Below are positions 42,860 through 50,574 of a stretch of 64,000 bases of DNA, in pieces. The notes under the pieces are model-generated. The model saw only the letters and a list, made by a program, of their open reading frames with translations, did no database searches and was not told where the DNA came from. A program made the position numbers and the translations under genes. The DNA comes from UTCHB3 sp008363265. Its GTDB lineage: Bacteria > Bacteroidota > Ignavibacteria > Ignavibacteriales > Ignavibacteriaceae. Position 1 is the stretch's first letter; every line of letters begins with the position of its first letter. The DNA lies in NCBI GenBank assembly GCA_045863055.1, contig BTUW01000012.1, forward strand, positions 51,563-115,562, given 5' to 3'.

Positions 42860-43852
42860 ATGTCACTCAAAATAGGAATAAACGGATTCGGAAGAATCGG
42901 AAGACTCGTATTCAGAAGAGCCCTTGAAGTGGGCGGTATTGAAATCGTAGCTATTAACGACCTCACTGATGCAATTACACTCGGTCACCTTCTCAAATAT
43001 GATTCAGTTCACGGTAAATTCAACGGGACAGTTGAAGTTGAAGGCAACGCCCTCATCGTCAATGGCAAAAAGATCGAGATCACTGCAGAGAAAGACCCTG
43101 CCAACCTGAAATGGAAAGAGTTTGGCGCGGAGTATGTTATCGAAGCCACAGGCGTTTTCGCTTCCAAAGACAAATGCATGGCTCACATCACAGCCGGTGC
43201 TAAAAAAGTTATCCTTACCGTTCCCGCAAAGGGCGATATCGATGCAACAGTGGTTCTTGGTGTTAATGATGACGTTCTTAAAGGCGATGAGATCGTTGTT
43301 TCGAACGCTTCATGTACAACCAACTGCCTCGCTCCGATGGTAAAGGTTCTTAACGATGCCTTCGGTGTTGAAAAAGGCTACATGACAACAGTACACTCAT
43401 ACACCAACGATCAGAGAGTTCTCGATCTTCCGCACAAGGATCTCAGAAGAGCAAGAGCTGCTGCAACCAACATCATCCCGACCACCACTGGTGCCGCGAA
43501 GACAGTTGGTAAAGTTATCCCTGAACTGAAGGGTAAACTTGACGGCTTCTCACTCAGAGTTCCGACACCTGACGGCTCGATCACTGATTTCGTTGCTGTT
43601 CTCGGTAAAGAGACCACAGCCGAAGAAGTTAACGCCGCGATGAAGAAAGCCGCTGATGGCGCAATGAAAGGCATCCTCGAGTATACCGAAGATCCTATCG
43701 TTTCTTCAGATATTATCCACAACTCACACTCATGTATCTTCGACGCCCTTTCAACCATGGTTAACGGTAACCTGGTGAAAGTTGTCGGCTGGTACGATAA
43801 CGAGTGGGGTTACTCATGCAGGGTTATCGACCTTCTCAAGAAGATCGCGTAA
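42860..43852 (+). CDS. gap: Glyceraldehyde-3-phosphate dehydrogenase, type I
   Basis: The 330-residue enzyme has the NAD-binding start IGINGFGRIGRLVFR, the catalytic ASCTTNCLAP (Cys) and the structural HSYTNDQR. It oxidises glyceraldehyde-3-phosphate to 1,3-bisphosphoglycerate. A good ribosome-binding site (GAGGAG) precedes the ATG. pgk follows after a terminator, so the glycolytic pair may be read separately or by readthrough. Codon use looks optimised, as expected for a highly expressed gene. Confidence 0.97.
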   Translation: MSLKIGINGFGRIGRLVFRRALEVGGIEIVAINDLTDAITLGHLLKYDSVHGKFNGTVEVEGNALIVNGKKIEITAEKDPANLKWKEFGAEYVIEATGVFASKDKCMAHITAGAKKVILTVPAKGDIDATVVLGVNDDVLKGDEIVVSNASCTTNCLAPMVKVLNDAFGVEKGYMTTVHSYTNDQRVLDLPHKDLRRARAAATNIIPTTTGAAKTVGKVIPELKGKLDGFSLRVPTPDGSITDFVAVLGKETTAEEVNAAMKKAADGAMKGILEYTEDPIVSSDIIHNSHSCIFDALSTMVNGNLVKVVGWYDNEWGYSCRVIDLLKKIA

Positions 43853-43872
43853 CTTCCTGAAACAAACTTTAT

Positions 43873-43900
43873 GACGCAGTTCCGGCTGCGTCTTTTTTTT
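43873..43900 (+). terminator. Terminator between gap and pgk
   Basis: GACGCAG (43873-43879) pairs with CTGCGTC (43886-43892), followed by eight T bases. Confidence 0.85.
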
Positions 43901-43923
43901 ATTATTTAATTGAAGAGTTGACG

Positions 43924-45120
43924 ATGAATAAACTGACAATAGACAGCGTTGAGCTGAAAGATAAGAAGGTCCTCGTCAGGGTCGATTTTAATGTTCCCCT
44001 CGATGAGAACATGAATGTGACCGATGACAACAGGATCGTTGAGTCGCTCCCTACTATAAAGAAGATCGTTGCCGATGGCGGCAAAGCGATACTTATGAGC
44101 CACCTCGGCCGTCCAAAAGGAAAAGTTAACCCTAAATACAGCCTGAAACCAGTCGCCGACAAGCTGGCTGAACTTCTCGGTTCACCCGTGAAGTTTGCCC
44201 CTGACTGTATCGGTGATACGGTGAAGGCGATGGCCGGTGAACTGAAACCGGGTGAAGTGTTGCTTCTCGAGAACCTCCGCTTCTACGCAGAGGAAGAGGC
44301 CAACGATCCCGCGTTCGCTGAAAAGCTGGCAGCGGTAGCCGACCTCTATGTAAATGATGCTTTCGGCAGCGCCCACAGGGCTCACGCTTCAACTGAAGGT
44401 GTTACAAAGTTCGTGAAGACAGCCGTGTCGGGTTACCTGATGAAGAAGGAACTCGATTATCTCGGCAGCGCGCTCAGTACACCTGTACGCCCGTACTGCG
44501 CGATCCTTGGCGGAGCCAAGATATCAGGCAAGATCGATGTTATAAACAACATTCTCGACAAGGTCGATACCCTCATCATCGGCGGGGGAATGGCTTACAC
44601 ATTCTTCAAGGCGATGGGATACGAGATCGGCACTTCACTTCTCGAAGCGGAAAAAGTTGACCTTGCCAAAGAGCTCCTTGAGAAAGTGAAATCAAAGGGA
44701 TTAAACTTTTTACTCCCGGTTGATGTTAGAGTTACAGCGGAGTTCAATAACGATTCACCAGCCGAAGTGGTTCCGGTCGATAATATGCCCGCTGACAAGA
44801 TGGGTCTTGATATCGGTCCCGAAACAGTTAAACTGTTCGCTGAAGCCGTAAAGAACTCAAAAACTGTAGTCTGGAACGGCCCCATGGGTGTGTTCGAGTT
44901 CGACAATTACGCTACAGGAACCAACGCCATCGCAGAAGCCCTCGTTGAGGCAACTGCCAGCGGAACAATAACCGTTGTGGGTGGTGGAGATTCTGCAGCC
45001 GCTATCGCAAAAGCGGGTCTTAAAGACAAGGTTACTCACGTCTCAACCGGCGGTGGTGCTTCCCTCGAATTCCTCGAGGGGAAAGTGCTCCCGGGTGTTG
45101 ATGTACTTAATAATGCTTAA
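43924..45120 (+). CDS. pgk: Phosphoglycerate kinase
   Basis: The 398-residue kinase transfers phosphate from 1,3-bisphosphoglycerate to ADP. It has the N-terminal VLVRVDFNVPLDE, SHLGRPKG, the Rossmann-like GGAKISGKI and the nucleotide loop NGPMGVFEF followed by GGGDSAAA. ATG 43924 is preferred to a TTG two codons upstream. Confidence 0.97.
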   Translation: MNKLTIDSVELKDKKVLVRVDFNVPLDENMNVTDDNRIVESLPTIKKIVADGGKAILMSHLGRPKGKVNPKYSLKPVADKLAELLGSPVKFAPDCIGDTVKAMAGELKPGEVLLLENLRFYAEEEANDPAFAEKLAAVADLYVNDAFGSAHRAHASTEGVTKFVKTAVSGYLMKKELDYLGSALSTPVRPYCAILGGAKISGKIDVINNILDKVDTLIIGGGMAYTFFKAMGYEIGTSLLEAEKVDLAKELLEKVKSKGLNFLLPVDVRVTAEFNNDSPAEVVPVDNMPADKMGLDIGPETVKLFAEAVKNSKTVVWNGPMGVFEFDNYATGTNAIAEALVEATASGTITVVGGGDSAAAIAKAGLKDKVTHVSTGGGASLEFLEGKVLPGVDVLNNA

Positions 45121-45127
45121 ATCGTTC

Positions 45128-45151
45128 GGGGGCATCCGCAAGGATGTCCCC
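45128..45151 (+). terminator. GCAA-tetraloop hairpin after pgk
   Basis: A 10-bp stem GGGGGCATCC/GGATGTCCCC closes on a GCAA loop. No T run follows, so it may protect or attenuate the transcript rather than fully terminate it before the rhomboid gene. Confidence 0.55.
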
Positions 45152-45172
45152 AAATTAAACTGAAGGATAAAG

Positions 45173-46138
45173 ATGTCTAACGGAAATTACCGCCCCGCGG
45201 GATTCTCTTTCATATCACCGGTGATCAAAAGCCTCCTCATCGCCAACGTGGCCGTTTTTCTTCTCGAAATGATGCTTACAGGTATCATGGCGGGGGGTGT
45301 TCCTGTTGGTATGTATTTTACGCAATTTTTTGCCCTGTGGCCATTCGGAGACGGATTCGGCCCGTGGCAGCTTTTTACCTATCAGTTCATGCATGGCGAT
45401 TTCGGGCACATCTTCTTCAACCTCTTCGCGTTGTGGATGTTCGGCACCGAGATCGAGTACACACTTGGATCAAAGAAATTTTTGATTTTCTATCTTGCTT
45501 CCGGAGTTGGTGCAGGATTGCTTCACCTCCTTACACCGCTCTTCGGGATGGGCTCGGGTCCCACTATCGGTGCTTCCGGCTCGCTTTACGGTGTGATGAT
45601 CGCTTTTGCCCTTTTCAACCCCGACAGATACATTTATATCTACTTCCTTCTCCCTGTAAAGGCTAAATACCTTATCGGGTTCATGATCATTCTCGATCTG
45701 CTCATGTTCAGAAACGCCCACTCCAACGTGGCCCATCTTGCACATATAGGTGGAGCGATCACCGGATTCCTTTTCCTTTTCTTCGACAGCACTGTGTGGT
45801 TCCCGCTTAAGAACAGGCTGAAGGGTGGTTCACGGAACAGATTCTCAAACTATTCCAGCCATGACGAGGATGACGACGGTCCATCTTACTTTAACCGTCC
45901 CCGCTCCTCCTCATCCTCTTCCGGCTCAGGTTTCAGCTTCAGCTTTAAGACCAAAAAATCCGCGCCCAAAGTAGAGGACGCCAAGTTTAGAGACATTAAT
46001 GACGCGGAGATCACGCAGGAAGAGATCGACCGGATTCTTGACAAGATAAGTCAGTCAGGTTACTCGAATCTCACTCAAAAAGAGAAGGATATCCTTTTTG
46101 AGGCGAGTAAAAGAATGTCGAAAAAAGGGGAAAGTTAG
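45173..46138 (+). CDS. Rhomboid-family intramembrane serine protease
   Basis: This 321-residue protein has six hydrophobic segments in about residues 15-215. The catalytic Ser is in TIGASGSLYGV and the His in NVAHLAHIGGAITG. A soluble tail follows, with a Ser-rich linker (RSSSSSSGSGFSF) and a helical domain (EITQEEIDRILDKISQSGYSNLTQKEKDILFEAS) typical of Bacteroidota rhomboids. It would cleave single-pass membrane proteins. Substrate unknown. The next lipoprotein gene begins 7 bases downstream. Confidence 0.9.
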   Translation: MSNGNYRPAGFSFISPVIKSLLIANVAVFLLEMMLTGIMAGGVPVGMYFTQFFALWPFGDGFGPWQLFTYQFMHGDFGHIFFNLFALWMFGTEIEYTLGSKKFLIFYLASGVGAGLLHLLTPLFGMGSGPTIGASGSLYGVMIAFALFNPDRYIYIYFLLPVKAKYLIGFMIILDLLMFRNAHSNVAHLAHIGGAITGFLFLFFDSTVWFPLKNRLKGGSRNRFSNYSSHDEDDDGPSYFNRPRSSSSSSGSGFSFSFKTKKSAPKVEDAKFRDINDAEITQEEIDRILDKISQSGYSNLTQKEKDILFEASKRMSKKGES

Positions 46139-46144
46139 GGGCAG

Positions 46145-46486
46145 GTGAGAGTTCCCTCTATTTTTGTTCTGATCATGGTTTTCACCCTTCTGGCAACTGG
46201 CTGCAAAGAGGATGAAAACCTTGTTCCTGCGGACAAGTTCTCCGACATTTACGTCGATCTGTTGAAGACTCAGGATTCGATCGGAACCGCGGAAATACTC
46301 ATTAAACCGGCGCTCGATTCGCTCCTCAAAAAGCACGGGGTTTCAAGACCGTTGTACGATTCAACGGTTCAGTTCTACATGAGAAATCCTGAGGAGTTCA
46401 GGGATTTCATGACTACGGTCAGGGAGAAGGTTGCGACCCTCAAACCTGAGAAACCCGAACAAAAGCCCGCGCCTGAAAAGCCCTAA
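46145..46486 (+). CDS. DUF4296-like lipoprotein
   Basis: The 113-residue protein has a GTG start, lipoprotein signal ending LLATGC and the family pattern VPADKFSDIYVDLLKTQ...LLKKHGVSRPLYDSTVQFYMRNPEEF, which matches the Bacteroidota DUF4296 group. The C-terminal Pro/Lys/Glu repeats look disordered. It probably shares a transcript with the rhomboid gene. Function unknown. Confidence 0.7.
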   Translation: MRVPSIFVLIMVFTLLATGCKEDENLVPADKFSDIYVDLLKTQDSIGTAEILIKPALDSLLKKHGVSRPLYDSTVQFYMRNPEEFRDFMTTVREKVATLKPEKPEQKPAPEKP

Positions 46487-47991
46487 TTCTTCGAAAGCTC
46501 CCTTTTACATTGATCGATCATTATCTGCACGTAGAGATCTTTAGGATTTATCTGCAGGGCCTTTTCGTAAACTTCCAGTGCCTGTCCGAATTCTTTTCTG
46601 TTCATCAGATCGTCACCCTCACTTTTTAGCGTTAGAAGTTCGGTGATCGTCGGCCTTTTTACCGGCGGGGGGATCGAAGCTGTTTCCCGGGTTCTTTTAA
46701 TTCCATCTTCACACTCTGATCTGCAATAGAGCAGATAGGGATTTTCCGGATCACTGATCAGCAGCGAAGAATATATCTCCAGGGCTTCCGCGAAATTCTT
46801 CTGACTCCGTAAAGCGTTGGCCACCTTCAATGTCTCTTCATAAGCCACTTTTTCGTAATCTTCCTGAGGTTTGTGGGGGGGTGCTTCCTTTTTTTCCGTC
46901 TCCTGCGCTATCAGATGCTCAAGCTCATTTATATAAACATCGAGTGAGTAATCCTTTGGCTCAACTTCCTTCGCTTCTCTGAAGTAGTAGAGTGATTCTT
47001 CATAGCGCCCCTCGCTGAAGAGTTTTTCCGCGACGGAGCGTGAGTTCAGAGGTCCGTCCTCTGATCTGATGGTCCTGTCGGGGTCCAGGGGCCGTGAGCC
47101 GTCAATTACCTTGCTCTGTTTCAGGATCATCCTGTCGAGATGATCATCCGTCAGTTCGATATTTATTTCTTCAAGTCCGAATCCGCTGGTTTCAGGGTAG
47201 AGGATTCTTGTAACGTTTTGCTTATCAGGTGCAGGCGGCTGTATCGGAGCACGCTCCCCGGACACTCTGATCCCGGGTTTTTTCACAGGGATCGAAGAGA
47301 GTCCGGTGACACCGTACCTTTCCTCGAGTTCAAGAGCATGACTGATGAAATCTTCGTGGTTTCCTTCCGCGAGGAGTTTCAGAATACCGGTCAGGTCATT
47401 TATCAATCTCGTCTTCTCAGATGAAAGGGAAGATATCCTGTCTTCCAGTACCTCGACCCTCGCTGAGTGTTCTTTCTTGAGTTGTTCGAACTTCTCCCTG
47501 AATTCCTCTCTCACGCTTGCACGCTCTTCCTCCCTGATGTTTTCGATGAGGGCGTGGGGAAGAACGGCATCGGCCGGTTTTTTAATATTGGCGATAATGT
47601 GCTCAAAAACATCGGAGAGTACTTTAAGGTCAGCCGCGGCGATCTCCCTGATCCTGATGTTCGGCGACCTGAGTCCGTAACTGTATTCCTCTTTCAGTTT
47701 CAGGAAGCGCTCTTCAACATCTTCGGTGGTATCGTTCTCACCGGTCATCAGCAATTTGTATGCCGCGTTGAAGGCGAGTGAGCCATCGGTCGAACTGTCG
47801 CCGATCAGCAGCTGGTAAGCCTCCGATAGTGCCTTCCGGTTCTTGACCAGCGTATCCCTGAGGAATTTCGAACCCGCCGTCTCGATCTGCCTCGTGATGT
47901 CGCTGTTCAGTTTCTCAAAGGTCCGCCTGATCGTTTCAGGATCAGCTCCGTCTTTTATTCCTAATATCTCGCAAGCCTGGGAGTGGTTCAT
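46483..47991 (-). CDS. J-domain-like and TPR protein, unknown function
   Basis: A 502-residue cytoplasmic protein. An N-terminal ~60 residues (ACEILGIKDGADPETIRRTFEKL...ALSEAYQLLIG) resembles a DnaJ J-domain but lacks HPD, so it should not stimulate Hsp70. A coiled coil follows (about 155-225). Two TPR blocks lie near residues 305-355 and 380-500 (AEKLFSEGRYEESLYYFREAKEVEPKDY; EFGQALEVYEKALQINPKDLYVQ). It is probably a scaffold or assembly factor. It lies 8 bases from a metallophosphatase gene on the same strand. Confidence 0.65.
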   Translation of the reverse strand: MNHSQACEILGIKDGADPETIRRTFEKLNSDITRQIETAGSKFLRDTLVKNRKALSEAYQLLIGDSSTDGSLAFNAAYKLLMTGENDTTEDVEERFLKLKEEYSYGLRSPNIRIREIAAADLKVLSDVFEHIIANIKKPADAVLPHALIENIREEERASVREEFREKFEQLKKEHSARVEVLEDRISSLSSEKTRLINDLTGILKLLAEGNHEDFISHALELEERYGVTGLSSIPVKKPGIRVSGERAPIQPPAPDKQNVTRILYPETSGFGLEEINIELTDDHLDRMILKQSKVIDGSRPLDPDRTIRSEDGPLNSRSVAEKLFSEGRYEESLYYFREAKEVEPKDYSLDVYINELEHLIAQETEKKEAPPHKPQEDYEKVAYEETLKVANALRSQKNFAEALEIYSSLLISDPENPYLLYCRSECEDGIKRTRETASIPPPVKRPTITELLTLKSEGDDLMNRKEFGQALEVYEKALQINPKDLYVQIMIDQCKRELSKN

Positions 47992-47999
47992 GCAAATTT

Positions 48000-49175
48000 C
48001 TATTTTTCTGTTAAATTTAAGAAAAAAACCTCTTTGGGAGCTTTATTCTCCTCAGCGACCATTACTGTCACTGAGAATTTATTGCCTTCCCTTATCTCAA
48101 GCCGCATATATCCCGGTAAAGGGGAGGCGAAAAGAGAGCCCTCATCAGCGGAGACACTTCCGTCTGTTAGCCGTGTCCCTTTTCCCGAGACCAGCTGCAG
48201 TGCGGCCGGGCCGGATTCCCTTATAATCTGTAAAGAATGTTCGTGGCCCGAAACAGAAAAAAGTGGAAGGAAGTCCCTGGAGACGGCTCTAATGCTGTCA
48301 CTGAACCGCTTATAAACCGAAGAAGAGAGGTCCTGCACAGTGATCCCGTTCCGCCTGGCAATGGGATACAATGACCCGATCACCGGCAGGGGGAGATACA
48401 AATATTTGTTGAATGCGGTAAGGGGGAAGATGTGTTTTTTCCAGTCGAAATATCCGCCATGTTCGCCGTAAGTAACGAACGGATGATGGTGAACAAGAAT
48501 TGTGCGCCTCGGGCCTGAGTTCGCCAGAGTCTCCCTCAGTGCGGCAAATAGTTCTTTATGCTTATGATCTGTGCATTGGTTCGTATCCATGATACCTGAC
48601 TGCTCCCTGAACCACTTGTGAGAATCGAAGAGAACAAGCCTCAGCGACTCACCGATATCGATCGCCGCCGGCATGCCACAGCCATTCCGGGGAAGAAGTT
48701 GTGCCTGTCCGCCTGAGAGGCTTTCGATCAGATACTGCTGGTTAAGGAGAAGGTTTGCACCAGCGGGTGAGAGTCCATCCCAGTCATGGTTTCCCGGAAT
48801 GAATACAGCCCGGTGGCCTCCGGTCAGCACGTTCAGCTGGGCGATCAAATATCTTTCGGCAGTTGCACGGGCGGGGTGTCCCTCGTCAGGCAGGCCGTTA
48901 TCGTAAATATTATCGCCAAGGAATACAACCAGGGAAGAGTCGGGGGAGATTTTTTTCAAGTCGTCCCTCAAAGCAACAAGTGCCGGCTCAGATTCACGCT
49001 CCCTGACTTTACCCGCGTCACCAATGAAGAAAACCACGAATTCAGGGTGGCCGGCCGGTGGCGCGGAACCCGCACCCTCCCGGATGAAATCACCCGTCAG
49101 GGCACACCCGGGCAGTGTGAGAACGTACCAGATAGTGATCAGAACCGCAGGTGTTAAAAGGTGACTTTTCTTCAA
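48000..49175 (-). CDS. Calcineurin-like metallophosphatase lipoprotein
   Basis: The 391-residue protein has metal motifs VVFFIGDAG, FLGDNIYDNG, IPGNHDWDG, LVHHHPF and VSGHEHSLQ. A TTG at 49175 is the most likely start because it gives MKKSHLLTPAVLITIWYVLT ending in the lipobox LPGC. The longer in-frame reading to 49397 would overlap the divergent gene and adds an unlikely second hydrophobic stretch. It is anchored extracytoplasmically and probably hydrolyses phosphate esters. Substrate unknown. Confidence 0.78.
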   Translation of the reverse strand: MKKSHLLTPAVLITIWYVLTLPGCALTGDFIREGAGSAPPAGHPEFVVFFIGDAGKVRERESEPALVALRDDLKKISPDSSLVVFLGDNIYDNGLPDEGHPARATAERYLIAQLNVLTGGHRAVFIPGNHDWDGLSPAGANLLLNQQYLIESLSGGQAQLLPRNGCGMPAAIDIGESLRLVLFDSHKWFREQSGIMDTNQCTDHKHKELFAALRETLANSGPRRTILVHHHPFVTYGEHGGYFDWKKHIFPLTAFNKYLYLPLPVIGSLYPIARRNGITVQDLSSSVYKRFSDSIRAVSRDFLPLFSVSGHEHSLQIIRESGPAALQLVSGKGTRLTDGSVSADEGSLFASPLPGYMRLEIREGNKFSVTVMVAEENKAPKEVFFLNLTEK

Positions 49176-49257
49176 TTTCTTTATAAAATTGTTTAAAAAT
49201 AAACCACTTAATGTAAAGATAATGGAGAAGAAAATTTTGGTAAATTTGGATCGGTAA

Positions 49258-49872
49258 ATGTCACGTTTCCCCACTAAAAAGAAAAACATGTTAAAGATTG
49301 CCGCAGTTTCGAGAAGCAAAATATCGAAGGAGACAAGAAGGGGTATCAGGGTGTTCACCGACCTTCGCGAGGCCGTCAGTTCGATGACGGAGCACAACTC
49401 GCTCTTCTATTACAACCCCCGGATAGATGACCTCTCACCCCTGAGTGAGGCCGACAAAAAGAAGATCACCCGGCTAGACTGCAAGTGCAACGACAACCGT
49501 AAGTTCCGGGCAAAGTTTCTTGAAACACTCGAGATAAGGTACTGTTGCCGGCATCTGGCGGGGAAGATCACGGAACTCGACATACATCCCCTTACTTACC
49601 GGATTCTCGAGCACAAAGCCAAACTTAACATCAGGGAGCGGTTTGCCGTTCTTTCAACTGAACAACCAATAATTCTTGGGTTCCCCTCCACGCATAAACT
49701 TCAGTGGGTTAACGTCTACCACTACAACCGGAAAAGGGAAGTGGCCATCAGGTTCTCATATCATCTTTTTGAGAAAAAATGGTCGTTCGGAAGGGTTCCT
49801 CCTGAAGGTTCCGCGGTGGTGGTAATGATCGAGGATGTTCTGGCGGCCACCCTCTTTAGACATCAGGTCTGA
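49258..49872 (+). CDS. Uncharacterised protein with CxC...CxH (SWIM-like) motif
   Basis: The 204-residue soluble protein belongs to no family I can name. It contains LDCKCNDN and, 19 residues after the second Cys, the CRH of RYCCRHLAGKI. This fits the CxC-Xn-CxH ligand set of SWIM zinc fingers, which bind DNA or protein. The basic N-terminus (SRFPTKKKNML) and the FPSTHKLQWVNVYHYNRKREVAIRFSYH strands are its other visible features. A start at 49288 is possible. It overlaps the 3' end of the convergent IMPACT-family gene by 10 bases. Confidence 0.6.
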   Translation: MSRFPTKKKNMLKIAAVSRSKISKETRRGIRVFTDLREAVSSMTEHNSLFYYNPRIDDLSPLSEADKKKITRLDCKCNDNRKFRAKFLETLEIRYCCRHLAGKITELDIHPLTYRILEHKAKLNIRERFAVLSTEQPIILGFPSTHKLQWVNVYHYNRKREVAIRFSYHLFEKKWSFGRVPPEGSAVVVMIEDVLAATLFRHQV

Positions 49873-50504
49873 TCCTGTGGGAAGTAGTGTTCCTCATCTG
49901 TTTCCAGATATTCAACCTGTCCGTTGGCAAGTGAGAGTATCCCCTCTATAATCTCACCGGCAGAAGTTCCCTTTATCCATACATCAAGAGATATCCCCGT
50001 AGCATAGTCGGACGAGATTATTTTTACATCGCTGCCCGCGAGGTGTCGGTAGAGGTATGATGAGAGTTCGTAGGGGGCGGAGAAGACGCACCGGACGAAT
50101 CTGTGAAGTGTAACCGGGTTCGCGTTGGCAAGCGCCTCGAGGGCAGTGTCGTAATAGGCTTTTCCGAGCGGACCCACGCCGAGTTTCACCCCGCCGAAGT
50201 ATCGCACAACTATCACGGCAATATTATTCAATCCACGATGCTCGATCGCGTTGAATATACGCAACCCGGCGGTGCCCGAAGGTTCACCATCATCGGAGTA
50301 TTTGAATGAGCCGTCGATCAGCCTGAAAGCGGAGCAGTGGTGCACAGCATCATAATATTGTTTCCGGTATCCTGCCAGCAATTCCTCAAATTGAGCCACG
50401 GTTTCAACGGGGTGGGCGAAGGCGAGAAAGATTGAACCCTTCTCTTTATATTTCGACTCCGATTTCGCGCGAATTGTAGTGTATGAAGATATTTTTTCAG
50501 GCAT
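49863..50504 (-). CDS. IMPACT/YigZ-family protein
   Basis: The 213-residue protein has the family hallmarks AHHCSAF-like VHHCSAFRL, SDDGEPSGTAGLRIF and VIVVRYFGGVKLGVGPLGKAY. A DUF1949-like C-terminal domain follows. YigZ-type proteins are translation-linked, related to eukaryotic IMPACT, and bind nucleic acid. ATG 50504 is chosen because the longer reading to 50660 runs into uvrA coding sequence on the other strand. Confidence 0.87.
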   Translation of the reverse strand: MPEKISSYTTIRAKSESKYKEKGSIFLAFAHPVETVAQFEELLAGYRKQYYDAVHHCSAFRLIDGSFKYSDDGEPSGTAGLRIFNAIEHRGLNNIAVIVVRYFGGVKLGVGPLGKAYYDTALEALANANPVTLHRFVRCVFSAPYELSSYLYRHLAGSDVKIISSDYATGISLDVWIKGTSAGEIIEGILSLANGQVEYLETDEEHYFPQDQT

Positions 50505-50574
50505 TAAGAAATTAAATAAACTAAAATTTTGTTCTAAATATATAGATTTTGCTTTTTCTAACACGGAAAATAAA

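Noticed and set aside
49176..49397. Longer N-terminus for the metallophosphatase
   Set aside because: It would overlap the divergent SWIM-like gene and adds an extra hydrophobic block before the lipobox signal.
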